Source of the DNA: Vicinamibacterales bacterium
GTDB taxonomy: Bacteria > Acidobacteriota > Vicinamibacteria > Vicinamibacterales > UBA2999
Direction of reading: 5' to 3'
Length of the DNA: 64,000 nt
NCBI GenBank assembly: GCA_041394705.1
Contig: JAWKHS010000008.1
Coordinates: forward strand, 248,001-312,000
The notes under the pieces were generated by a model, which saw only the letters and a list, made by a program, of their open reading frames with translations, did no database searches and was not told the origin of the DNA. The position numbers and the translations under genes are program-made. How positions within the stretch are numbered: position 1 is the stretch's first letter; each line of letters begins with the position of its first letter. Below are positions 1 to 8,074 of this stretch, piece by piece.

Positions 1-1477
1 CATTCGACGGACCGGTGAGACCCGACTGGAGCGCGCGCTGGACGGCGCCGAACGCGTTGACCACCGGACCCGTCGCCGCTCCGGCACCGGGCGAGACCAC
101 GGGGTGACCGGTGGCGATCAGGATGTCCCTGACCTGCGCCGACGTGAGCCCGGGCCTGGCGCCGAGCACGAGGGCCGCCACGCCCGCGACGATGGCGCAC
201 GACCACGACGTCCCGTTCGAGCGGGCGTAGCCGTCGTCCCCGGCGGGCACCCACAGGTCCTGCCCGGGCGCCGACACGTCGACCCAGGCGCCCCGCGTCG
301 TCCACGCGGTGGCGCGGCCGGACGGATCGACCGCGCCGACCGAGATGACGAAATCGCTGGCCGCAGGATAGATGTGGCGTTCGCTGCCGTCGTTGCCGGC
401 CGCCGCGATTGCGATCACGCCGGCCTCGTTGGCCTCGGCGAGGGCGTCGTCCAGCACCTCCGATCGCTCCGCGGATCCGAGGGCGAGACACAGGATGCGC
501 GCGCCGCCAACCACGGCGCGATCGATCGCCGTGGCAATCCCGGCATTCGATCCCACCCCGTTCGGGTCCAGCACGCTCATCGCGAGCAGCTCGACGCCGG
601 GGGCGACGCCCGTGAACCCCGCCGCGCCCGTGCCGCCGATCAACGCCGCCAAGGTCGTCGTGTGGTCGTCTCCAGCGCCGGCGGCGGGGGTCTCGCCAAT
701 CGCGACGGTCGTGATGGGCACGCCGCGCAGCGCCGGGTGTCCCAGCCGCGGGTGGCCGGAGATGATCGCGACCTTGATCGCGTCCGGCGCCGGGAACGAC
801 GCGCGGGCGCTGCCAGCGTGGATCTGCTCGAGCCAGTAATGCTGCCCCGGCCGTGGAGCGGCGCTCGTGACCTGTGCCGGCTGGTCGGGAGGGACGACCG
901 GCGCGGGGGCGTCGTCGCCGGGCGCGCTCGGTCGCACCGGGGCCGCGTGCTGCAGCAGCCACTGGAAGAGGCTGCTGACCACGAGGCTCGCGAGGTGGTC
1001 CGCATTCCTGAACAGCACCCGCGTCGTTTCCTTCTCGAGGAAGGCGCGAAACGCCTGGAGGCGTTTCACCGCCCGCCAGGTCGCCACCGACTCGGCTTCG
1101 CTGGCGGCCCGGATCAGGGCATCCTGCTCGCGGGGCCCGGTCCACGGCGCCTCCTGATCGACGAGAAACGCATAGACGGGCCGGCCCGCGTCGAGCGCCC
1201 ACTGCACCTCCCACCACGTGATGCTCTTCTCGTCGTCGCCGCCCTCACGCGCGGAGGGGATCCAGCCGTACCGGTGCCCCACGAGGACGATCAGCGCGTC
1301 GCAGCGCTCCACTTCCTGGCGGCACGTGTCGAGCGGTTTCGAGGGCTTCGCCCCGAAGCTTTCCATCCGCACGGTGGACTGCAGCATCCGGCCGAGGGCT
1401 TCGGCGACCGTGTCGCGGTGCACACGAAGATCTTCCGACGTGGAGGAGAGAAAGAGGTCGAGGACGTATCTGCCCAT
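1..1477 (-). CDS. DUF4062 - subtilisin-like (S8) fusion protein, 3' end off the window
   Basis: The frame is open from ATG at 1477 to the left edge, giving about 492 residues. An in-frame TGA two codons upstream fixes the start; no good ribosome site is visible. Residues 1-170 read as DUF4062: an FLSSTSEDL strand-turn, a RMESFGA segment, a RCDALIVLVGHRYG motif and a SITWWEVQWAL helix. A Pro/Ala-rich linker (about 175-225) leads into a subtilase-like domain with HTTT (His272), AAGNDG and GTSWSCAIVAG (Ser424). The usual Asp motif (D-S/T-G) is replaced by IISGHP near residue 239, so the triad looks incomplete. DUF4062 is known mainly at the N-terminus of STAND-type NTPases and other presumed conflict proteins; no NTPase is visible here. 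Role unknown; a defence or cell-death function is inference only. Confidence 0.85.
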   Translation of the reverse strand, partial: MGRYVLDLFLSSTSEDLRVHRDTVAEALGRMLQSTVRMESFGAKPSKPLDTCRQEVERCDALIVLVGHRYGWIPSAREGGDDEKSITWWEVQWALDAGRPVYAFLVDQEAPWTGPREQDALIRAASEAESVATWRAVKRLQAFRAFLEKETTRVLFRNADHLASLVVSSLFQWLLQHAAPVRPSAPGDDAPAPVVPPDQPAQVTSAAPRPGQHYWLEQIHAGSARASFPAPDAIKVAIISGHPRLGHPALRGVPITTVAIGETPAAGAGDDHTTTLAALIGGTGAAGFTGVAPGVELLAMSVLDPNGVGSNAGIATAIDRAVVGGARILCLALGSAERSEVLDDALAEANEAGVIAIAAAGNDGSERHIYPAASDFVISVGAVDPSGRATAWTTRGAWVDVSAPGQDLWVPAGDDGYARSNGTSWSCAIVAGVAALVLGARPGLTSAQVRDILIATGHPVVSPGAGAATGPVVNAFGAVQRALQSGLTGPSN

Positions 1478-1574
1478 GATTCATGGAGCCCCAGGCCCCG
1501 TGGCTGTCGGCGTCCAGCCCGATGGGCCCATCACGAAGGGAGCTGGATGAGCTGCGCTGTAGGCGATCCGGCGC

Positions 1575-1580
1575 AGTATA
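1575..1580 (-). promoter_or_regulatory. Candidate -10 box (TATACT) for the DUF4062-subtilase gene
   Basis: TATACT on the minus strand lies about 98 bases before the ATG at 1477, in the 151-bp gap behind the permease gene. No convincing -35 is seen. It suggests separate transcription rather than an operon with the permease. Confidence 0.3.
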
Positions 1581-1628
1581 TGGCCGACGGACCCCGTCGC
1601 CGCGATCCGCCGGTCCGCGGGCCAGGGA

Positions 1629-2996
1629 TCAGCGTTCGCGTCGCGACGCCGGCGACGACAGCCGGTAGCCGATGGCGAGGAGCGCCAGCCAGGGGCCGCC
1701 CGCCATCAGCGTGGACTCGAGCCCCGGCGCCTTCCAGGTGGTGAGCAGGATCGCGGCGATGGCGAGCGCCCCGGCCCACGACGCGATCGGCGTCCGGCTG
1801 GCGCTGCCGTCGGACCCGCGCCGCTGGCGGCAGAACGCGATGTGGGTGACGAAGATCATCAGCCACACGAAGAGGGCGCCGAAGAGCGCCACGCCGAAGA
1901 ACCACACGTAGGCCGTGTCCGGCCACAGCCCGCGGACGAGCACGGCGGCGCCGAGGCCGAGGGCCGACACGGCCAACGCCTTCACGGGCGCGCCGGCAGG
2001 CGACAGGTCGCCGAGCGCCGCGGGTACGAAGCCGGCCCGCGCCAGCGAGAAGAGCGTCCGCGTGATCAGGTACAGGTTCGCGTTGGAGCTCGACAGCGCC
2101 GCGCTCAGGACGACGGCGTTCATGAGGCCAGCCGCGCCCGGGATCCCGAGGCCGCCCAGCACCTGGACGAACGGGCTCTCCCCCACGCCCAGCGTGTTCC
2201 AGGGCGACAGCGCGACGAGCAGCGTGATCGTCACCACGTAGATCGTCGACAGACCGATGGCCATGCGACGCATGGCGACGGGGATCGTGCGGGCGGGATC
2301 GGCGGCCTCGCCCGACGTCACGGCGACGATCTCCACGCCGATGAACGAGTAGATCACGAAGCAGCAGCCCAGCCACACGCCCCACGGGCCGAACGGCATG
2401 AAGCCCCCGTGCGCCGTCAGGTGCGTCACGCCCACGGCGGGCCCGCCGCCGATGCCCGCGAGCACGCCCACACCGAGGACGACGAACAGGCCGACGGCCG
2501 CGATCTTGACGGTGACGAGCCACGACTCGACCGCCCCCAGGCGGCCGATGGCGCGCGAGTTCAGGTAGAGCAGCAGTGCGGCGAAGACCAGCACCCAGAC
2601 GGCGCCCGGCACATCCGGAAACCAGTACGCCATGTAGATGGACGACGCCACGAGCTGGCCGCCGGTGGCGATGACCTGCATCAGCCAGTAGCTGACGCGG
2701 ACGGCGTAGCCCGCGAACGGCGAGACGTACAAGCCGGCGTAGACGCCGAAGGCGCCGGCCGTCGGGTGCGCGACGGCCATGTCGGTGAGCGCGCGCGTGA
2801 GCAGCAGCGACACGCCGGCCACGATCACGTACGAGAGGACGATGGCGGGCCCGGCCACGTTGACCGACAGGCCGCTGGCCAGGAAGAGCCCGGTGCCGAT
2901 GGCCCCGCCCAGCGCCATCATGGCCTGCTGCGACGCCGAGAGCTGGCGCGCGAGTCCGCCTTCGTTGTGGGGCTCGCTGGGGGCGGCGGACGTCAC
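1629..2996 (-). CDS. APC-superfamily amino acid permease
   Basis: 455 residues, the usual size for the amino acid-polyamine-organocation family, beginning at GTG (2996). The N-terminus has the family's first helix motif (MMALGGAIGTGLFLASG, about residues 26-42), followed by roughly 12 hydrophobic segments, and a short basic tail. It is expected to be an inner-membrane amino acid importer working by proton symport; the substrate cannot be read from sequence. It is divergent from the aminotransferase at 3092 and shares a 95-bp promoter region with it. That makes joint control of amino acid uptake and catabolism plausible (inference). Confidence 0.9.
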   Translation of the reverse strand: MTSAAPSEPHNEGGLARQLSASQQAMMALGGAIGTGLFLASGLSVNVAGPAIVLSYVIVAGVSLLLTRALTDMAVAHPTAGAFGVYAGLYVSPFAGYAVRVSYWLMQVIATGGQLVASSIYMAYWFPDVPGAVWVLVFAALLLYLNSRAIGRLGAVESWLVTVKIAAVGLFVVLGVGVLAGIGGGPAVGVTHLTAHGGFMPFGPWGVWLGCCFVIYSFIGVEIVAVTSGEAADPARTIPVAMRRMAIGLSTIYVVTITLLVALSPWNTLGVGESPFVQVLGGLGIPGAAGLMNAVVLSAALSSSNANLYLITRTLFSLARAGFVPAALGDLSPAGAPVKALAVSALGLGAAVLVRGLWPDTAYVWFFGVALFGALFVWLMIFVTHIAFCRQRRGSDGSASRTPIASWAGALAIAAILLTTWKAPGLESTLMAGGPWLALLAIGYRLSSPASRRER

Positions 2997-3006
2997 GGCG
3001 GCCGCG

Positions 3007-3012
3007 AGTGTA
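3007..3012 (-). promoter_or_regulatory. Candidate -10 box (TACACT) of the permease gene
   Basis: TACACT lies 10 bases before the GTG start at 2996, so any leader would be only a few nucleotides. The -35 region is weak. Confidence 0.35.
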
Positions 3013-3054
3013 CCTCGCCCGACAGGTGGAGACCGCGTGGGACCAACGCGCGCC

Positions 3055-3084
3055 TTGACAGGCCGCCTGTCCGCGGGCGATACC
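3055..3084 (+). promoter_or_regulatory. Sigma-70-type promoter of the aminotransferase gene
   Basis: A perfect -35 (TTGACA, 3055-3060), an 18-base spacer and GATACC (3079-3084). The -10 ends 7 bases before the GTG at 3092, so transcription should start at or next to the start codon (leaderless). Confidence 0.6.
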
Positions 3085-3091
3085 TGCGCAC

Positions 3092-4249
3092 GTGCCGCCG
3101 TCGATGCCCCTCGAGCGCTTCCGCGCGCGCTTCCCCATCCTCGGGCGCCGCACCTACGTCAACAGCTGCTCGCAGGGCGCGTTGTCGCTGGACGTGGAAC
3201 AGGCCTTGGCCGCTTTCACCGAGTCATGGCACACGGGCGGATCGCCCTGGGATCGCTGGGTCGGCGAGGTGGAGCGGCTCCGCGTCGCCGCGGCCGGCCT
3301 GCTCGGCGCCAGCCCCGACGACGTGGCCATCATGCCCAATGCCTCCACGGCCATCGCGGCCATCGCCACCGGCCTGCCCTTCGACGGGCCCAGGCGCGAG
3401 GTGGTCCTGGGTGGCTTCGAGTTCCCGACGATGGCGCACGTCTGGCTGGCGCAGGAGCGGCGCGGGGCGGTCGTCCGCTGGGCCGGCACCCCCGAGGACG
3501 CGTCGCTGCCGGTCGAGCGCTACGAGGACTGCCTGAGCGAGCGCACGGCGATCGTACCCGTCACGCACGTCTGCTTCAGGAACGGCTACCGCCTCGACGT
3601 GCCACGGCTCGTGGCGCGCGCCCACGACGCCGGCGCGCTCGTCCTCCTCGACGACTACCAGCACACGGGCACGTCGCCCCTCGACGTGCACGCGCTCGGC
3701 GTGGATGTCCTGGTGACGGGGACGCTGAAGTACCTGATGGGCCCGCCGGGCATCGCGATCCTGTACGTGCGCCGGGGCCTGTTGGAGACGCTCGAGCCGC
3801 TGGTCACGGGCTGGTTCGGCCGCCAGGACCCGTTTGCGTTCAGGCTCGATCCGCTGGATTGGTCGGGCACGGCGCGGCGATTCGAGACCGGCTCGCCGCC
3901 GGTGCCCAACGCCTACGCGGCCGTCGCGGCCCTCGAGCTGCTCCGGTCCGTCGGCGTGGACGTGGCGGCCGGGCGCATCGCCCGTCTCGTGGAGCGGCTC
4001 GTGGCGGGAGCCCGCGATCGAGGCGTCCAGGTGGCGACGCCGAGCGACCCCGAGCGCCGCGGCGCCCTCGTGGTGCTGCGCTCGTCCGATGCCCCGGCCC
4101 TCGTCGAGCGCCTGGCGTCGCGCGGCGTCATCGCCTCCGCCCGCGGCACGGGCCTCCGCGTGTCGTTCCACGCCTACAACGACGACGGCGACGTGGACGC
4201 GGTACTCGCCGCGCTCGACGCGGAGCGGGCGCTGCTAGTCGACGCCTGA
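3092..4249 (+). CDS. Class V PLP-dependent aminotransferase / kynureninase-like
   Basis: 385 residues from GTG (3092), chosen because a consensus promoter sits just upstream and the aminotransferase V fold begins within 15 residues. Visible elements are the ASTAIAA phosphate-binding turn (about 84-90), the DDYQ pair that contacts the PLP ring nitrogen (187-190) and the Schiff-base lysine in TGTLKYLMG (Lys213). The family includes cysteine desulfurases, kynureninases and isopenicillin-N epimerase-like enzymes. The convergent partner is a KynB-like cyclase, but that alone does not prove kynurenine metabolism. The last 15 bases overlap the 3' end of the cyclase gene on the other strand. Confidence 0.85.
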   Translation: MPPSMPLERFRARFPILGRRTYVNSCSQGALSLDVEQALAAFTESWHTGGSPWDRWVGEVERLRVAAAGLLGASPDDVAIMPNASTAIAAIATGLPFDGPRREVVLGGFEFPTMAHVWLAQERRGAVVRWAGTPEDASLPVERYEDCLSERTAIVPVTHVCFRNGYRLDVPRLVARAHDAGALVLLDDYQHTGTSPLDVHALGVDVLVTGTLKYLMGPPGIAILYVRRGLLETLEPLVTGWFGRQDPFAFRLDPLDWSGTARRFETGSPPVPNAYAAVAALELLRSVGVDVAAGRIARLVERLVAGARDRGVQVATPSDPERRGALVVLRSSDAPALVERLASRGVIASARGTGLRVSFHAYNDDGDVDAVLAALDAERALLVDA

Positions 4250-5023
4250 GGGCACCAGCGCGAGGACACGCAGCGGGCTGCCGCTGCCGCCGACGATCTT
4301 GAGCGGTGCGGCGATGACGATCGCGCCCGTCGGCGGAAGGCGATCGAGATTGCAGAGGCTCGCCAGCCCGAACTTCCCCGCGCCGTGCATGATGGTGTGG
4401 TTCGGAAACGGCGGATCGAACCCGCCCGCCTGTCCCGCGTCGGTGCCGATCGTCTCCACGCCGACGCCCGCCACGTCACGCTCGATCGCGAGGAAGCGTG
4501 AGGCGCTCGCGTGGAAGCCCGGGCTGTGCGGGCCGTTCTGGTCCGCGTTGATGAACGCGGCCTTGCCCGTGCGCGTGCTCCAGCCGGTGCGGAGCAGCAC
4601 CCACGCGCCTGCCGGAATGCGGCCGTGTTCAGCCTCCCACGCCTCGATGCGCTCGGGCGTGAGCAGGAAGTCGGGATCGGCGGCGACGTCGGACGTGACG
4701 TCGATGACGGCGGCCGGCCCGACGAAACGCGCTGCCGGGATCGTGTCCGTCGTGTTGTCGGGCAGGTCCTTGCCCGTGACCCAGTGGACGGGCGCGTCGA
4801 AGTGGGTGCCCGTGTGCTCGCCGAAGGTCAGCGTGTTCCAGTACCACCCGGGCCCGCGATCGTCGTAGCGCGAGATGGTCTCGACCGACATCCCGGGCGA
4901 GGCCGCGAAGATCGGCGGGAGATCGATCACGGGCGTGTCGGGGCCGAGCGGCTGCGTCAGGTCCACGACCTGGACGCGGCCGGCGCGGAGTTCGTCAACG
5001 AGCTGGCTGAGGATCGACGCCAC
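4235..5023 (-). CDS. Cyclase family protein (kynurenine formamidase-like metal hydrolase)
   Basis: 262 residues. The signature HTGTHFDAP of the cyclase/formamidase family is present near residue 70 and supplies the metal-binding His and Asp residues. GVGVETIGTDAG and PNHTIMHGAGKFG match later conserved blocks. Members hydrolyse N-formyl or cyclic amide/ester bonds; related proteins include KynB and isatin hydrolase. The gene overlaps the upstream decarboxylase gene by 29 bp and is the last gene of the minus-strand cluster that starts at 12942, so translational coupling is likely. The substrate is unknown. Confidence 0.85.
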   Translation of the reverse strand: MASILSQLVDELRAGRVQVVDLTQPLGPDTPVIDLPPIFAASPGMSVETISRYDDRGPGWYWNTLTFGEHTGTHFDAPVHWVTGKDLPDNTTDTIPAARFVGPAAVIDVTSDVAADPDFLLTPERIEAWEAEHGRIPAGAWVLLRTGWSTRTGKAAFINADQNGPHSPGFHASASRFLAIERDVAGVGVETIGTDAGQAGGFDPPFPNHTIMHGAGKFGLASLCNLDRLPPTGAIVIAAPLKIVGGSGSPLRVLALVPSGVD

Positions 5024-5579
5024 GGGTGAGATACCTCTGGAACTGGAAGCGGTTTTCGAGCAGCGACAGGTCGGTGACGAACCGGGACGGCCCCACCGCG
5101 TCCACCTTGGCGACGAGGGTCGTCAACGTGCGCGACGCCAACGCCTCGTCCACGGCGGTCGTGAAGGCCTCGAGCGTGCCGACGGTGGCGGCCCGCGGCA
5201 CGCCGGCCGCCGTCGCCATGGCCGCCAGGTCGCTGCCGGTGGAGGTCGCCGTGGGGAACCCGCCGACCGAGAGCAGGCTCTCGTTGTCGAAGACGACGTG
5301 GAGCAGGTTCGAGGGTCGGTATCGCGCCAGGGTCGTGAGGCCCCCCAGGTTCATCAGCAGCGACCCGTCGCCGTCGAACACGATCACCTGGCGCTCCGGC
5401 TGCGCGAGCGCGATGCCCAGTCCGAGCGACGAGGCCAGGCCCATGGCGTGCTGCAGGTAGAAGAAGTTCGGCCGGTGGCCGATCGACTGCAGCTCCGCGG
5501 CCACGGCGCCCATGATCGTCACGACCGCCGCCGACTCGAGGCGTGGGTACACGGCACGCAGGGCGTCGAGCCGCGTCAT
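4995..5579 (-). CDS. Thiamine-diphosphate decarboxylase, beta (PP-domain) subunit; sulfopyruvate/phosphonopyruvate decarboxylase-like
   Basis: 194 residues forming only the ThDP pyrophosphate-binding half of a decarboxylase. The cofactor motif is VFDGDGSLLMN (GDGS...N), which binds Mg2+ and diphosphate, followed by VFDNESLLSVGG. This split alpha/beta design, with a partner gene immediately upstream (22-bp gap), matches ComD/ComE sulfopyruvate decarboxylase and phosphonopyruvate decarboxylase relatives. The true 2-oxoacid substrate cannot be told from sequence. Confidence 0.85.
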   Translation of the reverse strand: MTRLDALRAVYPRLESAAVVTIMGAVAAELQSIGHRPNFFYLQHAMGLASSLGLGIALAQPERQVIVFDGDGSLLMNLGGLTTLARYRPSNLLHVVFDNESLLSVGGFPTATSTGSDLAAMATAAGVPRAATVGTLEAFTTAVDEALASRTLTTLVAKVDAVGPSRFVTDLSLLENRFQFQRYLTRGVDPQPAR

Positions 5580-5601
5580 CGCCGGTCCTCCCGCGGCGCG
5601 G

Positions 5602-6123
5602 TCATGCCGTCTCTTCCCACATGAGGTCGCGGCACAGGAGCAGCGCCACGGGCTTGTTCGAGGCCGACGCCAGCGTCTGGGCGTCGGCGATCCGGCGCGG
5701 GACGTCGGCAGGATCGTCCAGGCGCTCGAAGGGGATGCGCAGCGCCCGGAGCGTGTCCTCGGTGACGCCGCCGCCCTCGGTCTGCCACGGGTCGCGCTCG
5801 CCGAAGGTGCCCCGGTGGCTGATGAGCATCAGCAGCGGGATCCGGTAGAGCTGCGCGCCCGAGACGATGCCGTTCACGGCGGCCAGGAAGCCGTGGTTCT
5901 GCATGAGCATCGCGGACTTCACGCCGGCCAGGTGCGCGCCCATCGACACGCCGACGCCTTCTTCCTCCTTGGCGAGGCGGACCAGCGTCATCTCTGGATC
6001 GTCCTCGGCGAGACGGATCAGGTGGACCAGCCACGTCTCCGGCAGCGCGGACATGATCCGGACGCCGCACGCCTTGAGCGCGTCGTAGACGACCTGCGAG
6101 TGTGGTGCAGAGACGGGGGACAC
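5602..6123 (-). CDS. Thiamine-diphosphate decarboxylase, alpha (PYR-domain) subunit
   Basis: 173 residues from GTG at 6123. This start is preferred over a longer frame reaching 6315 because the longer version would overlap the gamma-glutamyltransferase gene and add a non-conserved Arg/Ser-rich stretch. The PYR-domain hallmarks are SALPETWLVHL, the LAKEEEGVG segment holding the catalytic Glu that activates ThDP, and MLMQNHGFLAAVNGI. It pairs with the beta subunit at 4995-5579 to make one active site. About 28 bp separate it from the preceding gene. Confidence 0.82.
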   Translation of the reverse strand: MSPVSAPHSQVVYDALKACGVRIMSALPETWLVHLIRLAEDDPEMTLVRLAKEEEGVGVSMGAHLAGVKSAMLMQNHGFLAAVNGIVSGAQLYRIPLLMLISHRGTFGERDPWQTEGGGVTEDTLRALRIPFERLDDPADVPRRIADAQTLASASNKPVALLLCRDLMWEETA

Positions 6124-6151
6124 GGATGGCCGCTGGCCGAAGGTCGTCCGC

Positions 6152-8011
6152 CTACCAGCCCACGGCCTGGCCGTCCTTGCGGTGATCGGAGCCGGCCCGG
6201 TAGACGCCGTTGACGGGCAGGTCCTCGGTGATGCTCCGCCGGTCGAAGGTGGGCGCCGCCATCCTCGGGTCGCGCGTGAACAGGATGCCCTGGTAGCCGC
6301 CCACGGCGCCGCCATCCACGCTCCGCACCTTGTGGCCCTTCGCCTCCAGCGCCTTGCCCACCAGCGCGAACAGGTTGGCCTCGAGTGACAGCGTGTCGTT
6401 GTTCTGGTTGTGCGTGAAACGCGCGGCGTCGGTCGTCATCTGCACGTTCATCCCGTGGTCGATGAGGTTGACCATGTGCTGGGCATGCGTCTCGGGCTGG
6501 ACGCTCCCGCCCATGTTCCCGAACGCCATCAGTGGCTGGCCGTCCTTGGTGACGAAGCCGGCGATGATCGAGTGGAACGGCTGCTTGCCCGGACCGACCA
6601 CGTTGGGGCTCCGGGGATCGAGCGAGAACGCCGACCCGCGGTTGTGCAGCACGAACCCGTACGGCCCCACGGCGGCGCGGCTGCCGTACACGCTGAACAC
6701 GCTGTGGACGAGGGACACCATGTTGCCCCACCGGTCCGCGGCCGCCATGTAGATCGTCCCGCCGCTCAGGCCGCCCGTCGTGGACGGCGCGCTCGCCCTG
6801 TTCGGGTCGATCTTGCCGCACAGGGTCTCGGCGTACTTCTTCGAGATGAGCTGGTGGACGGGCACGGGCGAGAACTTCGGGTCGCCGTTGCGCGCCAGCA
6901 GGTCCGAGTAGGCGAGCTTCTTCGCCTCGACCAGCAGGTGCCACTTCATGGGGTCCGACGGGCCGAGCGTGGTGAGGTTGACGCCGAGCTTCGGCGTGCA
7001 GACCTCCAGGATGTTCAGCATCTCGAGCGCGGCGAAGCCCTGGCCGGGCGGCGGCAGCTGGTGGATGTCGAAGCCGTGGTAGTTCGTGGAAATCGGCTCG
7101 ACCCACTCGGGCTCGTAGCGGGCCAGGTCGTCCATGGTCATCACGCCGCCGTCGCCCTGCACCTTCTTCACGATGGCGGCCGCGATGTCGCCCTTGTAGA
7201 ACGCGTCCTTGCCCTGGGCCTGGATGAGGCGCAGCGCCTTGGCCAGGTTCGGGTTGCGGATGATGCTGTAGAGCGCCGGCGCCTTGTCGCCCTCGAGGAA
7301 CACCTGGCGCGCGTCGGCGTCCTTCGCCAGGCCGTTGACGGCGCCGAGCAGGTCGTCGTGGCGCCGCTCGGCCTGGCCCCAGCCCTCCTCGGCGATCCGG
7401 GCCGCGCGCTCGAACGTCTCCTTGAAGCCCATCGTGCCGAAGCGCTTCAGGAGCGCGTCGTAGCCGGCGACGGCGCCGGGCACCGTGGCCGCGTTCACGC
7501 CGCTGCCGGGCATCCGCGAGAGCTTCAGCTTCTCGGTGAAGAACTCAGGCGTCCAGCCGGCGGGCGCCCGGCCCGCGGCATTGATGGCGTAGAGCTTCTG
7601 CTCCTTGGCCACCCACAGGATCGCGAACAGATCCCCGCCGATCCCGGTGTCGTTCTGCGAGGTCACGTCGAGCACGGCCGCCGCGGCCACGGCCGCGTCG
7701 ATCGCGTTCCCGCCCTGACGGAGGATGTCGAGCCCGGCCTGCGAGGCCAGCGGGTCGCTCGTCGCCAGGATGCCGTGCCGGGCCAGCACTTCCGAGCGGC
7801 CCTGGCTCTGCCAGCCCTGGGCGCGCGACCCCGGCACCGCCGCGATGTCCTTCGTCGGCTGCGGTGTCTCCGCTGTCGGGATGGCGAACGGCGTCTTCGA
7901 CTGGGCACCGCCCGAAGCCGACCAGACGGTGACCACCAGGGCGCCCAGGAGCGCGGCGAGCGTGGAACGGGAAACGCGGGCGTGACGCCGTGACGGACGG
8001 TGCGTGGTCAT
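6152..8011 (-). CDS. Secreted gamma-glutamyltransferase (Ntn hydrolase)
   Basis: 619 residues with a basic, hydrophobic N-terminus typical of export (ALLGALVVTVWSASGGA-). The large-subunit features are ILRQGGNAIDAAVAAA and NDTGIGGD. The self-cleavage site is read at GGTIYMAAADRWGNM, where Thr would be the new N-terminal nucleophile; the usual second Thr-His is replaced by Ile-Tyr, so the enzyme is divergent. NMGGSVQPETH is the glycine-rich oxyanion segment. The family cleaves glutathione and other gamma-glutamyl compounds in the periplasm. It lies between an amidohydrolase and a decarboxylase gene in the same direction. Confidence 0.88.
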   Translation of the reverse strand: MTTHRPSRRHARVSRSTLAALLGALVVTVWSASGGAQSKTPFAIPTAETPQPTKDIAAVPGSRAQGWQSQGRSEVLARHGILATSDPLASQAGLDILRQGGNAIDAAVAAAAVLDVTSQNDTGIGGDLFAILWVAKEQKLYAINAAGRAPAGWTPEFFTEKLKLSRMPGSGVNAATVPGAVAGYDALLKRFGTMGFKETFERAARIAEEGWGQAERRHDDLLGAVNGLAKDADARQVFLEGDKAPALYSIIRNPNLAKALRLIQAQGKDAFYKGDIAAAIVKKVQGDGGVMTMDDLARYEPEWVEPISTNYHGFDIHQLPPPGQGFAALEMLNILEVCTPKLGVNLTTLGPSDPMKWHLLVEAKKLAYSDLLARNGDPKFSPVPVHQLISKKYAETLCGKIDPNRASAPSTTGGLSGGTIYMAAADRWGNMVSLVHSVFSVYGSRAAVGPYGFVLHNRGSAFSLDPRSPNVVGPGKQPFHSIIAGFVTKDGQPLMAFGNMGGSVQPETHAQHMVNLIDHGMNVQMTTDAARFTHNQNNDTLSLEANLFALVGKALEAKGHKVRSVDGGAVGGYQGILFTRDPRMAAPTFDRRSITEDLPVNGVYRAGSDHRKDGQAVGW

Positions 8012-8074
8012 GACAGGCCCTCCGGCTGGTCGGGAACGCGCCCGAATTCTACTCCCGGAACGCGCCGCAGGCGG

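Noticed and set aside
104..1744. A 546-codon plus-strand frame at the left end
   Set aside because: Low-complexity Arg/Gly-rich reading; the minus strand gives recognisable DUF4062 and subtilase motifs.
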